Below, piece after piece: positions 56,601-64,000 of a stretch of 64,000 nt of DNA. Source of the stretch: Hyaloperonospora brassicae. Lineage: Eukaryota; Oomycota; Peronosporomycetes; Peronosporales; Peronosporaceae. Every line of letters begins with the position of its first letter. The stretch's first letter is position 1. The notes beneath the pieces are model-generated. The model had not been told where the DNA came from. It made no database searches and was given only the letters and a program-made list of their open reading frames with translations. The position numbers were made by a program, and so were the translations under genes. The stretch lies in NCBI GenBank assembly GCA_947650285.1, contig CANTFL010001327.1, forward strand, positions 248,001-312,000, written 5' to 3'.

Positions 56601-58159
56601 TGGATTGCGAAATGCCCATCATGGATGGCTACACAGCCACGGCTACAATTCGCGAGTACGAGCAGAAACATAATCTTCCCCGTATCCCGATCCTTGGCTT
56701 GACTGCCTACGCCATGAGTGGCGACCGGCAGAAGTGTCTCGACTGTGGCATGGATGAGTTCATGGTAAAGCCTATCTCGAAGCTGAGTCTTCGCAAGGCC
56801 ATTCGGCAGTGGATGCGTATTCGCTATCTTGGCCAGCACTCCCCCGCACTGGGAAACGTGGCAAACGTCCCTGGTTTTACAAAGCAATCGCTGAAGCCTG
56901 TGAATCTGCAGAATGGGTCTGGTAGTACGGCTAAAAGCTCAGTGCGGACCTCCATTCCGCCACCAGGTGCCCTCAGTTCAACGCCATCGTTCGAGAGTGA
57001 CCTTGAGGATGTCACGCTTACGGGTGCAGTATCGACTGCAAGACTTGCACCTGCGTCACGTCATATGCAGCAACTGGATCTCGCTCAAGCTATTTCGAAC
57101 TTGGAACTTGACGATCCTATGTCAATCGGTCTTCAAAGTGGCGGGGCCGTTCGAACGGCAACGCCAACGACTTCGATCTTTAGTCTAGGACCGTCGGTGA
57201 ATAGTAACGCTTCACGAACGGCAAACTCGAACGAGTTGCCAGACTTGCTTCGACTGTCAAGGAACACAAGCTGTACATCTACAATAATGAGCCCACCAGA
57301 ACAGGAAAAGCACTCGCCGGAGACGTCGACTACACTGCCTAATGTCAAAGTACCTTTTCCAGGGGGAACGGCAAGTCCAGTTCTCGGTGAAGTGCGGTCG
57401 TCGCTGCCTGTGAACCCAACGCTTTGGAGCCATCCCCCGTTCAACAAGAAGGACCTACCAACGGAAGAACCGGTCTGTTGGCCCGGTCTTGCGCCAAAGA
57501 AGAAGGTCAGCTTTCACGAGGACCTCGACTACGAATCGAGCCAATTGAGCACCAGAGAAGTGTACAGTAGTGGTAGTGGCTGTGGCATGCCATCGGTCTT
57601 GGAGCGCATGGAAACTAGCAGCTCGGTCGACGAGGATGGTCCGGCGGTAGCTGCTGTCATGCGTCCAATTGATCCGATGGCCATTGAGATCCCGGAAGGA
57701 GACCCGGTGAACTATTCACTAGGAGTTGATCAGTGCGGAGGACAAGAAGGGCTTTTCTTGATGCTACTGGAGAAGTTTGCGACAACGTTGGAGGCCATCA
57801 TGGCCCGGGTTATCGAAGCTCACGAATGCAACGACTTTGCTACTGCTCGCCGCGAAGCCCATTCACTGAAGGGGTCATCTGCCTACGTCGCTGCCCTTCG
57901 TGTGTCCAAGTGCGCCTTCCGCGTTCAAGTTGCGTATGAGCAGTTGATAGCAAAGCAGGTCATTGGCGAGGGTTCTGACACAGTGGATGCGAAGCAGGTC
58001 GTAGATGACTCTGTTCGCCTACTCACGAAGGAGCAAAGACTGCTGCGCGGATATCTTCGCCGCAACTTTGAGTTCAAGTCCAGATCAAACGCGTCTCAAG
58101 TGCGTTCAGGCGAACATGACAATCACGATAAAGACAACGGCTCATGCCGCGTGATGTGA
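47615..58159 (+). CDS. Giant hybrid histidine kinase: 22 PAS units, HisKA, HATPase, receiver, HPt
   Basis: Intronless, 3,514 aa. Residues about 30-2669 are 22 consecutive PAS/PAC units of 120 aa, each with the ANAPIFGVD entry motif and the GIGQDIT exit motif. Then come HisKA (FSHELRTPLNGVLGML, phospho-acceptor H2678), a HATPase (N box LLNLLSNAIKFTN, G1 DTGIGMD, G2 GSGLGLAICKQL), a receiver (ILVVEDNE, phospho-acceptor D2997 in VFMDCEMPIMDGY, conserved Lys in FMVKPIS), a disordered linker, and an HPt domain (AHSLKGSSAYVAA, H3416). It thus carries the His-Asp-His part of a phosphorelay in one chain; a separate receiver would be the final target. There is no membrane segment, so it is probably a cytosolic sensor. 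The PAS units lack the LOV cysteine motif; the ligand is unknown. Confidence 0.95.
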   Translation: MTTVPVNSRSSADLRAAGDAPHQAPFSLSLAQLLLDANAPAVGVDVHGCVTVWNKRLVDITGFEAECVVGRPLSDFVYGVQRKREILKVIKTCVAAKRPELELRLPLLTTTGRNAQVLTNMTPLLAEDGSCVGVYGVGQDVTEWASQEKQYATVMMQANAPIIELDKEGNITVWNSKTASMTGYASVDMVGEPLLPVVDESFRKIVSEKIDQALTGTPGADFELPLMTARGSRVEIVLCLTPRFDTLGSVMGVVAIGQDVTERNTKEMEYRKLIETANAPIFGVDTKGRVVIFNAKAAQISEYTPEEVMGVDLVDTLISEEFRPAVAAVFQSAFQGTETANFEFPLVTKTGRKVEILLNATPRYDHTGKLVGVVGIGQDITDRIIQEKEYSRLIDTANAPIFGIDCNYKVIIWNKKAAAITEYTNEDTIGQELFKFISEDYRDAVTKVFSRALEGTGTANFDFPLITKSGRRLEILLNATPKYDHFGNISGAVGIGQDITDRRAQEQEYTRLIDTANAPIFGVDEKGCVNIWNRKAADTTQYSNEEVLGVNLVENFIPVDFQEVVWAVLSQALMGQETANFEFPLITKGGRRVEILLNATPRFNEKGVVIGVVGIGQDITVRMAQEKETNRLIHSANAPIFGVDQDGRVNIWNLKVAEITQFSSEEVMGKDLVNRFVAEDHRESVGLLLRKALEGEPTGNFDFPLITKTGRRVEILLNATPRYDELGQIFGVTGIGQDITERIAQEQEYIRLIDTANAPIFGVDSEGRVNIWNKKAAEIMQYTTDAVMGEKLVEKYITKDYQEAVNNVLSEALNGVETANFEFPLITKAGRRVEILLNATPRYNEHGVVIGMVGIGQDITERIAQEQEYTRLIHTANAPIFGVDINGRVNIWNRKAADIMQYTNEDVLDKDLVAEFISEEYKVPVRSVLEKAFEGVETANFEFPLITKAGRRVEILLNATPRYNERGEVMGMVGIGQDITERIAQEQEYTRLIDTANAPIFGVDINGRVNIWNRKAADIMQYTNEDVLGKDLVVEFISNEYKVPVRSVLERAFEGVETANFEFPLITKAGRRVEILLNATPRYNERGEVMGMVGIGQDITERIAQEQEYTRLIDTANAPIFGVDINGRVNIWNRKAADIMQYTNEDVLDKDLVAEFISEEYKVPVRSVLEKAFEGIETANFEFPLITKAGRRVEILLNATPRYNERGEVMGMVGIGQDITERIAQEQEYTRLIDTANAPIFGVDINGRVNIWNRKAADIMQYTNEDVLGKDLVVEFISNEYKVPVRSVLERAFEGVETANFEFPLITKAGRRVEILLNATPRYNERGEVMGMVGIGQDITERIAQEQEYTRLIDTANAPIFGVDINGRVNIWNRKAADIMQYTNEDVLDKDLVAEFISEEYKVPVRSVLEKAFEGVETANFEFPLITKAGRRVEILLNATPRYNERGEVMGMVGIGQDITERIAQEQEYTRLIDTANAPIFGVDINGRVNIWNRKAADIMQYTNEDVLDKDLVAEFISEEYKVPVRSVLEKAFEGVETANFEFPLITKAGRRVEILLNATPRYNERGEVMGMVGIGQDITERIAQEQEYTRLIDTANAPIFGVDINGRVNIWNRKAADIMQYTNEDVLGKDLVVEFISEEYKVPVRSVLERAFEGVETANFEFPLITKAGRRVEILLNATPRYNERGEVMGMVGIGQDITERIAQEQEYTRLIDTANAPIFGVDINGRVNIWNRKAADIMQYTNEDVLDKDLVAEFISEEYKVPVRSVLERAFEGVETANFEFPLITKAGRRVEILLNATPRYNERGEVMGMVGIGQDITERIAQEQEYTRLIDTANAPIFGVDINGRVNIWNRKAADIMQYTNEDVLDKDLVAEFISEEYKVPVRSVLEKAFEGVETANFEFPLITKAGRRVEILLNATPRYNERGEVMGMVGIGQDITERIAQEQEYTRLIDTANAPIFGVDINGRVDIWNRKAADIMQYTNEDVLDKDLVAEFISEEYKVPVRSVLEKAFEGVETANFEFPLITKAGRRVEILLNATPRYNERGEVMGMVGIGQDITERIAQEQEYTRLIDTANAPIFGVDINGRVDIWNRKAADIMQYTNEDVLDKDLVAEFISEEYKVPVRSVLEKAFEGVETANFEFPLITKAGRRVEILLNATPRYNERGEVMGMVGIGQDITERIAQEQEYTRLIDTANAPIFGVDINGRVDIWNRKAADIMQYTNEDVLDKDLVAEFISEEYKVPVRSVLEKAFEGVETANFEFPLITKAGRRVEILLNATPRYNERGEVMGMVGIGQDITERIAQEQEYTRLIDTANAPIFGVDINGRVNIWNRKAADIMQYTNEDVLDKDLVAEFISEEYKVPVRSVLEKAFEGIETANFEFPLITKAGRRVEILLNATPRYNERGEVMGMVGIGQDITERIAQEQEYTRLIDTANAPIFGVDANMCVNIWNRKAAQITNYSIEEVLGENLVETFISPEFRPIVAEVLSQALKGVETANFEFPLITRPGTRIEILLNATPRYDLNGNIVGVVGIGQDITDRIAQEHEYFRLIDTANAPIFGIDTNGRINEWNQKIEEITGYHKSSVLGLSLVHTFITPESRQQVRQLLNQALIGIDVGEMELPMTTKRGVFLLLLVNASSKKDMHGNIRGVIGVGQDYTARKHMEAAKVNFLASFSHELRTPLNGVLGMLELLKEQPLDKSIERYVHMAYVSGSLLLNLINDILDLSKIEAGHLEISTAPFQMHDLLDYSIEIFKFKARERGLQLELKCGDNVPKVVIGDVVRLRQVLLNLLSNAIKFTNEGSITVACSVVHSPELPHQFKKLLFQVIDTGIGMDAEEKMRLFSLFTKLERTRQNNPTGSGLGLAICKQLAELMDGSIDVDSELGVGSNFFFTVIVRLIDEVDPKRAFYSSEDCMEPSLSLVSPDKAGDGSEMSSVRVEVPTQARILVVEDNEFNWEVVKCFLQQDDHLLQWEVNGRDAVKAYSENHTEFDLVFMDCEMPIMDGYTATATIREYEQKHNLPRIPILGLTAYAMSGDRQKCLDCGMDEFMVKPISKLSLRKAIRQWMRIRYLGQHSPALGNVANVPGFTKQSLKPVNLQNGSGSTAKSSVRTSIPPPGALSSTPSFESDLEDVTLTGAVSTARLAPASRHMQQLDLAQAISNLELDDPMSIGLQSGGAVRTATPTTSIFSLGPSVNSNASRTANSNELPDLLRLSRNTSCTSTIMSPPEQEKHSPETSTTLPNVKVPFPGGTASPVLGEVRSSLPVNPTLWSHPPFNKKDLPTEEPVCWPGLAPKKKVSFHEDLDYESSQLSTREVYSSGSGCGMPSVLERMETSSSVDEDGPAVAAVMRPIDPMAIEIPEGDPVNYSLGVDQCGGQEGLFLMLLEKFATTLEAIMARVIEAHECNDFATARREAHSLKGSSAYVAALRVSKCAFRVQVAYEQLIAKQVIGEGSDTVDAKQVVDDSVRLLTKEQRLLRGYLRRNFEFKSRSNASQVRSGEHDNHDKDNGSCRVM
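47701..55620 (+). repeat. 22 x 360-bp in-register coding tandem array
   Basis: Unit boundaries fall at 47701 + 360n without a single exception across 7,920 bp. Units 1-7 and 21-22 are diverged. Units 8-20 (50221-54900) are nearly identical at base level. Two sub-types exist, D (VLDKDLVAEFISEEYK, EKAFEG) and G (VLGKDLVVEFISNEYK, ERAFEG). Units 17-19 share VDIWN instead of VNIWN. The array will tend to collapse in short-read assemblies. Confidence 0.97.
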
Positions 58160-58422
58160 GTGAATGTGTCGATGAGTACGAAATGGTAACGATAATTGCA
58201 TGTGATATGTCCCTCTGATGGTCTCTCCTTCTCGCCCACGTTGCCGATCAAGAGGCGGCACATGGCCTCACACAAGAGACCGATCCTCGCGCGAGCTGCC
58301 AATATTCGATGGACTCTTTCATTTAATGCGCTTGAGGGGGCACACGACGGACTCTCTTGTCGTTCGTAATGATCAACGACCAGAAAGAAAACGAAACGCT
58401 TTTTGCCGTCAGGATCCTTTAC
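58160..58422. other. Spacer between the PAS kinase and the RING gene
   Basis: 263 bp including the kinase 3' end. No feature is seen. Confidence 0.5.
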
Positions 58423-59221
58423 TATGATAGCATGCGACGTGCTGCCGTGTCTCGTGTGCGACCAGCCTCTGCCTATCGACCTCACCGCTCGTTGCCTGAC
58501 CGACTGCTCGCACGAGTTCTGTCTCTCGTGCTTGTGCCAGCACTTGGCTCCGAACAAGAACCAATGTCCTGGATGTCACGTCCAAGTGAAGCGAGTGACT
58601 CAGCTACGAGAAGCAGATGCCCCTCGCGCTGCTTCCGTGCGCTTTCGCAATATCGTCTACGTCCTAAATGTGTCCATATGGGCGGTAGACGACCCAGCGA
58701 ACGTCCTGGCCGCACTCTTTAACTTGTACGTGATGTGCGATATTCACTTTGAGAGTGCCAGGGGCTGACTGCAACAGGACTTTTGACTGCAAACCGCTAC
58801 AGACAGCAGGCGAGGCTGATTCATCAAGGAAAAGTGCTCAAGAAGGGCGACATATGGCCTGGATCGGTAGTGCAGCTCTTTGGGACCCACAAGGGGGCAC
58901 TGCCGACCACAGCAGCAGCAGTAGTAACAGACGATTACCTGACGTGGCTTCGCTGCGAGTGGCTGCACCGAGCGAAACAAGTCGTGTGTTGTCCATTTAG
59001 TGTTCTCGTTGACTTTGTCAAGTCCCTCTTTGGCCACGTGGGAGAGCAACGGGGTCAAAGAGGGTATGCACAGGTACCTACAAGCGACGCGGCCTCTGTT
59101 TCCAGCTTTCGTGAACCAGGACGAGTACCGAGTCCAAGTCATTCGGCGCTGCTGTAGTACCCTGAACGGTGCACTTCCCACGGCTTGGGCTTACACGCCG
59201 TCTTCGCTGAGATCACTGTGA
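58423..59221 (+). CDS. RING-finger protein with a ubiquitin-like segment
   Basis: Exon 1 (58423 to about 58726) encodes a C3HC4-type RING: CLVC at residues 9-12, then CLTDCSHEFCLSCL and CPGC. A 77-bp intron (GTACGT donor, CTACAG acceptor) leads in phase to QQARLIHQGKVLKKGD, which resembles a ubiquitin-like fold strand and loop. The 3' part is unresolved: one frame gives MHRYLQATRPLFPAFVNQDEY ending at 59221 after another intron, and a further open frame (HAVFAEITVIEGPFFALV) continues to about 59370. RING proteins are usually E3 ubiquitin ligases; substrates are unknown. Confidence 0.6.
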
Positions 59222-61658
59222 TCGAGGGCCCATTTTTCGCTTTGGTCTTGAGAGGGGCTATGACTGTATGTCGTCCGGACGACAATACGCAACGATGTTC
59301 ATACCAAGTCCAAATTTCGGAGCGGAGGAAGGGCTTCATTCCTTGTGTTTGGGCTAAATTCACCGTGTAATCAGCTCACTTGGCGGGGAAGAACGTGCAG
59401 CAAACGTGACGCAACTTGGAGAAGCACGTTCCGACAATTGTTTAGCTGAAGAGGTGTTGGATGCGTCGACTGGTTTATCGGTTGCATGGGGCGTCCAACA
59501 CGATGTTATGTACGCCCCAGCGCATCTTTGGGCATAGTTTTGCTTGTGCGAATTTGAAAGCATAAAATCTCTCTACAAAAGCTTTGTAGACAGAGCGACG
59601 ACGGTGAATAAAGCTGTGTGACTGCATTCTGCTTGGCCTTTTGGTTCTACATGTACTGCACAGTGTCGCGACGCACTAGCGAGCAGCAGACGTTCCGTTG
59701 TTCAGAAGTGGGTAGCAGAACGACCAACTTGTTGCACGTTGGAGCGCCTGAAAGCTGCGTTTTGGACTGCCATTACATACCGTGAAGTAGCCAGACTTTG
59801 TCATTCGGGTGCGCTACTGCGCTTTCGAGTATGATGTTGCCGTTGACGTGGCATCATCCCACGACGGAGTAAAGTACGTCCAAGCGCTATGGACGCCAGT
59901 GGAGCAGCCTGAAGCGCTATGGACTTCATGCAATGCCTTTTTAGACAGTTTGATCGTCTCTGTCGTACTCAACAGCAGCTTTCGTGGTCAAAGTGTCACC
60001 GCTCGCAGCCCAGAGACGCTTTGCTGAAGAGCTGATACGTCTGAGATACATACAGCACGAACCAGATGACTGCTGTGCAGTCGGCACTTGTCAAAGATCA
60101 GCGCGTGACAATCAATGCGCAACAACTTCGATACTGTCCGCTCGTCACGCAGCCCTTCCGCCACGTCTGATGGGTTCTGTCCAAGAGGCCGTCGATCACC
60201 ATCCATCGTCGGCTCCAAAACGAGCCAGTGGAACAACACCTGATAAGGGCTGTCCATGTCCATGTTTACTCAAAGCACAGCTGCACTTGCGCTCTGGAAA
60301 GACCGTATCGTATGACACGACTGTTGTTGCATTCCATCGGTCTGGTAGAGGCATCGGCAGTGAGAGGTGTAAAGATCGGAGGACATGAAGCTCGAGATGT
60401 AAAAAAGCACGGGGCACAGTCCAGGAGGGCATCAAAGCGGATGCTGCTCGACGACCTGATCTTTGAGGTCGTAGTGCAGCGGACCATTTGGAGCAGAGCT
60501 GTATTGCCCCGCGCGTCTCCGGGACCGCGAGCAACAACGACATCAAGCAACACAGCTTTAGTGAAGCTGTTCACAAGACCGACTTGACGAGCCAAAAGGT
60601 TTGGGCACCTTCGCATGGCTTGTTCGTACATGTGAACGCTTCCATCAGTAATCAGTACACGCGTTGACCACCAACGTGGCCCATAGATTCCTCGGTGGGT
60701 AGAATGATCGATAGACATCGACCATAAAATGTGTTGAGCTTGTGATCAGATGTTTCGCCCTGTGTAGCCACAGACTGATCGACGCAATCGCGTTTCAGTC
60801 CCCGCAAACAGCCGTACTACGGAGCCTGCATCTTGTACCTCGCATCTGGTCCGAAGGAACTTGCATACACCCTCTTTGCCGAGCTCGATCTTTGTTGCTG
60901 GGCTCTACATGTAGCAGACGAATCGGCGCGAGAGTGCAGCTGACGATGACTTTGTTTATTGGTGCTCGAAACGAAAACGCTGTTCGCGTCCACTGCGCCG
61001 AGATCCCACTGCAGGTGTAGAGCAGCGTCTAGAGTCGGTGCCAGATATCAGACCTGCGGGGTGAAGACCACCTTGGCAGCCGACATTGATGCGCAAGGTG
61101 TTGCAGCTGAGAAAGGGCACAGCTATGGTCCGGGATGTATGCAATGTGCGACTCGTCTTGCGTCTCAGACTGACACAACCGGCCCTGCCGTATACTTGCA
61201 TCTGATGTGTATACGTGTGTTAAAAGGTCCAGTCGGTGCTGGCCAAAACCGCAAAAAAGTTTCAAACTCGACTGCCTCTCTATGGCAGATGTGGGTTTAT
61301 TTTTCTTTTCGGACAGCGTTGAAACGACGAAACGAAATACTCATGCAGCTGGTACACCCCACACCACCCAGGCGTTTGCGATAAAAACAGGACGACGCCA
61401 CGAATCAAGCGCGATCTCTCTCGGAGCTCGTATGCGGATGGCAGCTGCCTTGCCTGGTATACTGCAAGTGTGTGTAGACAGGGCGCAGCTGCTGGTTTGC
61501 GCACCGCAACCGTATGCATTATGAGAACTCGGAAGGAAACGGCGAGTTCACTCCCGAAATCGGTGTCGCGGTCGAGATCAGGCGGACGTTCCTTCCATCA
61601 ACAGCAGACGAGAGTGGGTCGTCCGTCAACATTGTCATCGACTATCACGCGACACTGA

Positions 61659-61702
61659 CAGACAGACAGACAGACAGACCGACCGACAGACAGACAGAAA
61701 GA
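61659..61702. repeat. (GACA)n simple repeat
   Basis: About ten GACA/GACC units. Flanked by AGAGA-rich sequence. No coding role. Confidence 0.9.
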
Positions 61703-62392
61703 AGACAGAGATAGAGAGATGGAAAGAAAGAGAGGAACAGAACGTGAGGGGGGCACCATTGATGATGGCGTGATCGTGATACCACAATCACGAGCCCGTC
61801 CTTCGTGACGACCTGTCTGATTCCGTGAAACGACAGTTGGCATGGTCGGATTGTTTCTCGTTTCGCTCTGTCCTTCTTCCGACTACTGTAGTGTGCACAC
61901 ACACACACGTCGCGGCCACAGTGTGTATATGGTCCGACGTAACACCGCGTGCTCCATCGCTTTCGCAGCGCTACTTCCTCTGTGGCGACAAAGACGACCC
62001 GTAGTGACCGATCCGCGATCTCGTAAACGCTACACGGGTCACGTCGTCTGTCCTGTTTCTCCGCGCCCAAGAACGTTCTCGACCGCCGTCTGCTCGTCCC
62101 AGCCAAACGCGTCCTGTCTCTGCGCTCTCTGCAGTCCAGCAGACGCCTCGCGAGTCAGTTCCCGCCTGGCCACCTGCCAAAATCGTAAGCAACGCTGCTA
62201 TCATTTCCGCACCCGCCCACTCCTCCTCGCCCCCATACCATATACAAAACAAGAGGACCACACCCAGCGCGTCCGTCACGTAGTGTTCTCTCGATAAACT
62301 GTCACAGGGTATTACTTCTGCGTTTGTACCACCACCCAACCCGCCGACCGCCCTGTCTGTCTACCGCCCACCGCGGAGCCGAACCCTTCCGT

Positions 62393-62491
62393 CTGTCTGT
62401 CTGTCTGTCTGTCTCGCCGTCGCGCGTGGTCCGCACAATAAGTCGCTCGCTCGCTCCGTCAGTCAGTCAGTCAGTCAGTCAGTCAGTCAGT
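62393..62491. repeat. (CTGT)n and (CAGT)n repeats upstream of the RGS gene
   Basis: Five CTGT units at about 62393-62413 and eight CAGT units at about 62459-62491, inside the likely 5' leader of the RGS gene. Confidence 0.9.
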
Positions 62492-62526
62492 CCGACTCTC
62501 GCCGCCCCACTGCCGCAGTAGCGCCC

Positions 62527-64000
62527 ATGACGCCCCGTGACGACGCCACTGCCGCCGCCACTGCCGTCGTGACGCTCGACGCCGTCGTGGCCGACCCGCA
62601 CCTCCACGCGCGCTTCCTCCAGCACCTCCTGGCGTCCAACCAGACGGACTTTGCGCGGCTGCTCTTCCTCGTGAGCGTCGAAGAGTTCAAACACGTGCTC
62701 GCGTCGCCCGCCGCGTGCGACGAGGCCGCCGACGACGCGCAGGCGCTCCGGCGCCAGTACGCGAGCAAACTCATTGCCAAGTTCATGCGCCCCGGCGCGT
62801 TCCTCGACATTGCGTCTGCGAATCTCCGCATCCTGAACAAGTCGGTCGCGAGCTTTGGGAAGCTGCTGCTGCACGACCTCATGCTGTACAATGGGCTGGC
62901 GGCCAAGACGGACCTGTTCCAGGACGCCGAAGTCGCGGTGAAGAAGGCGCTGCAGCCCATTTTCCAGCAGTTTGCCGCCGCGCCGGAGTTTGCCGCGCTC
63001 GTGGCGCGCTCGCACCTCACGTACGTGGCTGCTGACGACGCAGAGACTGAGCGACTGCAGCCGCCGCTGCAAGAGGCACCGGGCGTGGACAATGGGGTGC
63101 TGAGCGGTGACTCCGTGTCGAAGAAGAGGTCCACGTCGTCCGTGGCGTCGATCACTGGCGCGCGGCAGTCGCACGTCCCGAGACAACGCACGGCGACGAC
63201 GTTCTTGACGCTGGACCGCGTGCTGGGGAACAGGAGACTGTGCAGTGTGTTTTGGGTGTTCCTGTTCAAGGAGCGCACGCATGAGCAGTTGAGTCTGTGG
63301 ATGGACTTTCGGTACCAGCTCCTGCCTGTGCTCGAGGACTTTATTCGCGTCGTGCAGGCGGAGCGTGTCGACGAGCAGCAACAGAGCAAAGACGAGGCCG
63401 ATGATGCCGACGATCGACAAGCTGGCGAGCTCATTGAGCAGCTCCTGGCAGGAGGCAGCCGCATTGCAGCCAAGTATCTGATTGTGAGTGCTAGCACGCG
63501 CGTCACTTTTGTCGGCGAGGCCGAGCAAGCTCTGTTGCATGACTACGAGGTGCAGGTGGCCTGTTGTCTCGAAGCTGGCAGCTTCTCGTTGGCTGACGCG
63601 GAAGAGCTGCTCCAGACGGTGGAGCGCATCCAAGGTGTCATTGAAGCGGACCTCAAGGTGAATCACTTTGTGCGCTTCATGGGCAGCGAGTCCTTCAAGT
63701 CATTGGTCGCGTCGTACCAGAGTCGATTGCTCAGTCCGTCGGGCTCGCCGAGCATTCTCACATCTACGGCATGCGACGGCTCGAGCACAGCGTCGGACAG
63801 CAGCATGACGACTTTGCAAGAGCTGTTCCAGTGCATGAATGTTGCCTCTCATCAACCGCAGCGAGTACGGAGCAAATCGTTCACGCTGCGCGACCTGTTC
63901 CAAGCTCAACTACGTGGCGAAGTGCAGAGCAAGTCGCTCGTCAGCTCCGTCATGAGCTTCCGGCTAGATGTGAGCAACCGGTCTCACCCGGAGATCACCA
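62527..64000 (+). CDS. Protein with two RGS-type domains (partial, runs off the edge)
   Basis: From the ATG at 62527 a frame of 491 codons stays open to the window end. Residues about 15-165 form an RGS domain: VTLDAVVADPHLHARFLQHL, then FLVSVEEFKHVL and FDIA-like helices ending LVARSHLTYV. A second RGS-like region spans about 225-400 (FLTLDRVLGNRRLCSVFWVF, ... VNHFVRFMGSESFKSLVASY). A serine-rich linker follows. RGS proteins accelerate GTP hydrolysis by heterotrimeric G-alpha. In oomycetes these are often joined to other signalling domains, which would lie beyond 64000. Very high GC3 opens two long antisense frames, which I regard as shadows. Confidence 0.8.
   Translation, partial: MTPRDDATAAATAVVTLDAVVADPHLHARFLQHLLASNQTDFARLLFLVSVEEFKHVLASPAACDEAADDAQALRRQYASKLIAKFMRPGAFLDIASANLRILNKSVASFGKLLLHDLMLYNGLAAKTDLFQDAEVAVKKALQPIFQQFAAAPEFAALVARSHLTYVAADDAETERLQPPLQEAPGVDNGVLSGDSVSKKRSTSSVASITGARQSHVPRQRTATTFLTLDRVLGNRRLCSVFWVFLFKERTHEQLSLWMDFRYQLLPVLEDFIRVVQAERVDEQQQSKDEADDADDRQAGELIEQLLAGGSRIAAKYLIVSASTRVTFVGEAEQALLHDYEVQVACCLEAGSFSLADAEELLQTVERIQGVIEADLKVNHFVRFMGSESFKSLVASYQSRLLSPSGSPSILTSTACDGSSTASDSSMTTLQELFQCMNVASHQPQRVRSKSFTLRDLFQAQLRGEVQSKSLVSSVMSFRLDVSNRSHPEIT

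Larger units (their letters stand above)
59371..62526. other. 3-kb region without a supported gene
   Basis: Minus-strand frames at 59988-60718 read as fragments (for example WWSTRVLITDGSVHMYEQ) that may be transposon debris, but no domain is certain. From 62300 on the DNA is C/T-rich and leads into the RGS gene. Confidence 0.45.

Noticed and set aside
59988..60718. Minus-strand fragments resembling transposase or polyprotein debris
   Set aside because: No catalytic motif, terminal repeat or target duplication could be seen. Too weak to call a mobile element.
62479..63666. Two long minus-strand ORFs (395 and 339 aa) opposite the RGS gene
   Set aside because: Low-complexity Arg/Ser/Ala-rich translations with no domains. 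The plus-strand frame shows RGS motifs and runs open to the window edge.

Overview
The window looks like nuclear DNA of a plant-associated oomycete (Peronosporales type: Phytophthora or a downy mildew). The evidence is: short GT-AG introns, mostly 65-145 bp, often with GTACGT or GTGCGT donors; GC-rich third codon positions in the real genes; a mitochondrially targeted phosphoglycerate mutase, as expected in stramenopiles; start-proximal motifs resembling the oomycete initiator; and a secreted, dEER-containing, LWY-like effector gene lying in a gene-sparse stretch. The species cannot be named from sequence alone. All exon structures were worked out by hand from splice signals, reading-frame phase and family resemblance.

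Layout. 0-2.3 kb: mostly empty, with one 49-aa ORF (minus) and a 40-bp tandem repeat. 2.4-18.5 kb is a dense housekeeping block: VPS11 (minus), an SLC35E-like transporter with an apparent 1-bp frameshift (plus), a UBE2G-type E2 (plus), mitochondrial phosphoglycerate mutase (plus), a head-to-head pair of related mitochondrial helical-repeat proteins (minus/plus), a carnitine acyltransferase ending in SKM (minus), a possible small spliced gene, and a RidA-family protein (plus). 18.5-26.4 kb is sparse: a 601-aa RxLR/dEER-like effector (minus), two decayed secreted-protein ORFs and a DUF4833-like gene. 26.4-33.7 kb is dense again: a UQCC5/SMIM4-like assembly factor, a HAD-phosphatase/Alba fusion, a PX-domain protein, RAB18, and a proteasome chaperone PAC3-like gene divergent from RAB18. 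33.7-37.6 kb is AT-richer and nearly empty. 37.6-47 kb holds an 86-aa spliced gene, an ERA GTPase, SGT1, the centromeric histone CENP-A, an eight-exon ankyrin protein and a small minus-strand ORF.

47.6-58.2 kb is one intronless 3,514-codon gene. It has 22 PAS units, each exactly 360 bp and all in register, followed by a histidine kinase, a receiver and an HPt domain. Thirteen central units are nearly identical. This is the most unusual object in the window. A RING protein follows, then about 3 kb without a clear gene, then a two-RGS-domain protein that runs off the right edge.

The strongest leads are the PAS array with its chimeric units and complete internal His-Asp-His relay, the HAD-Alba fusion, the divergent paralogue pair, and the contrast between gene-dense and effector-bearing sparse compartments.
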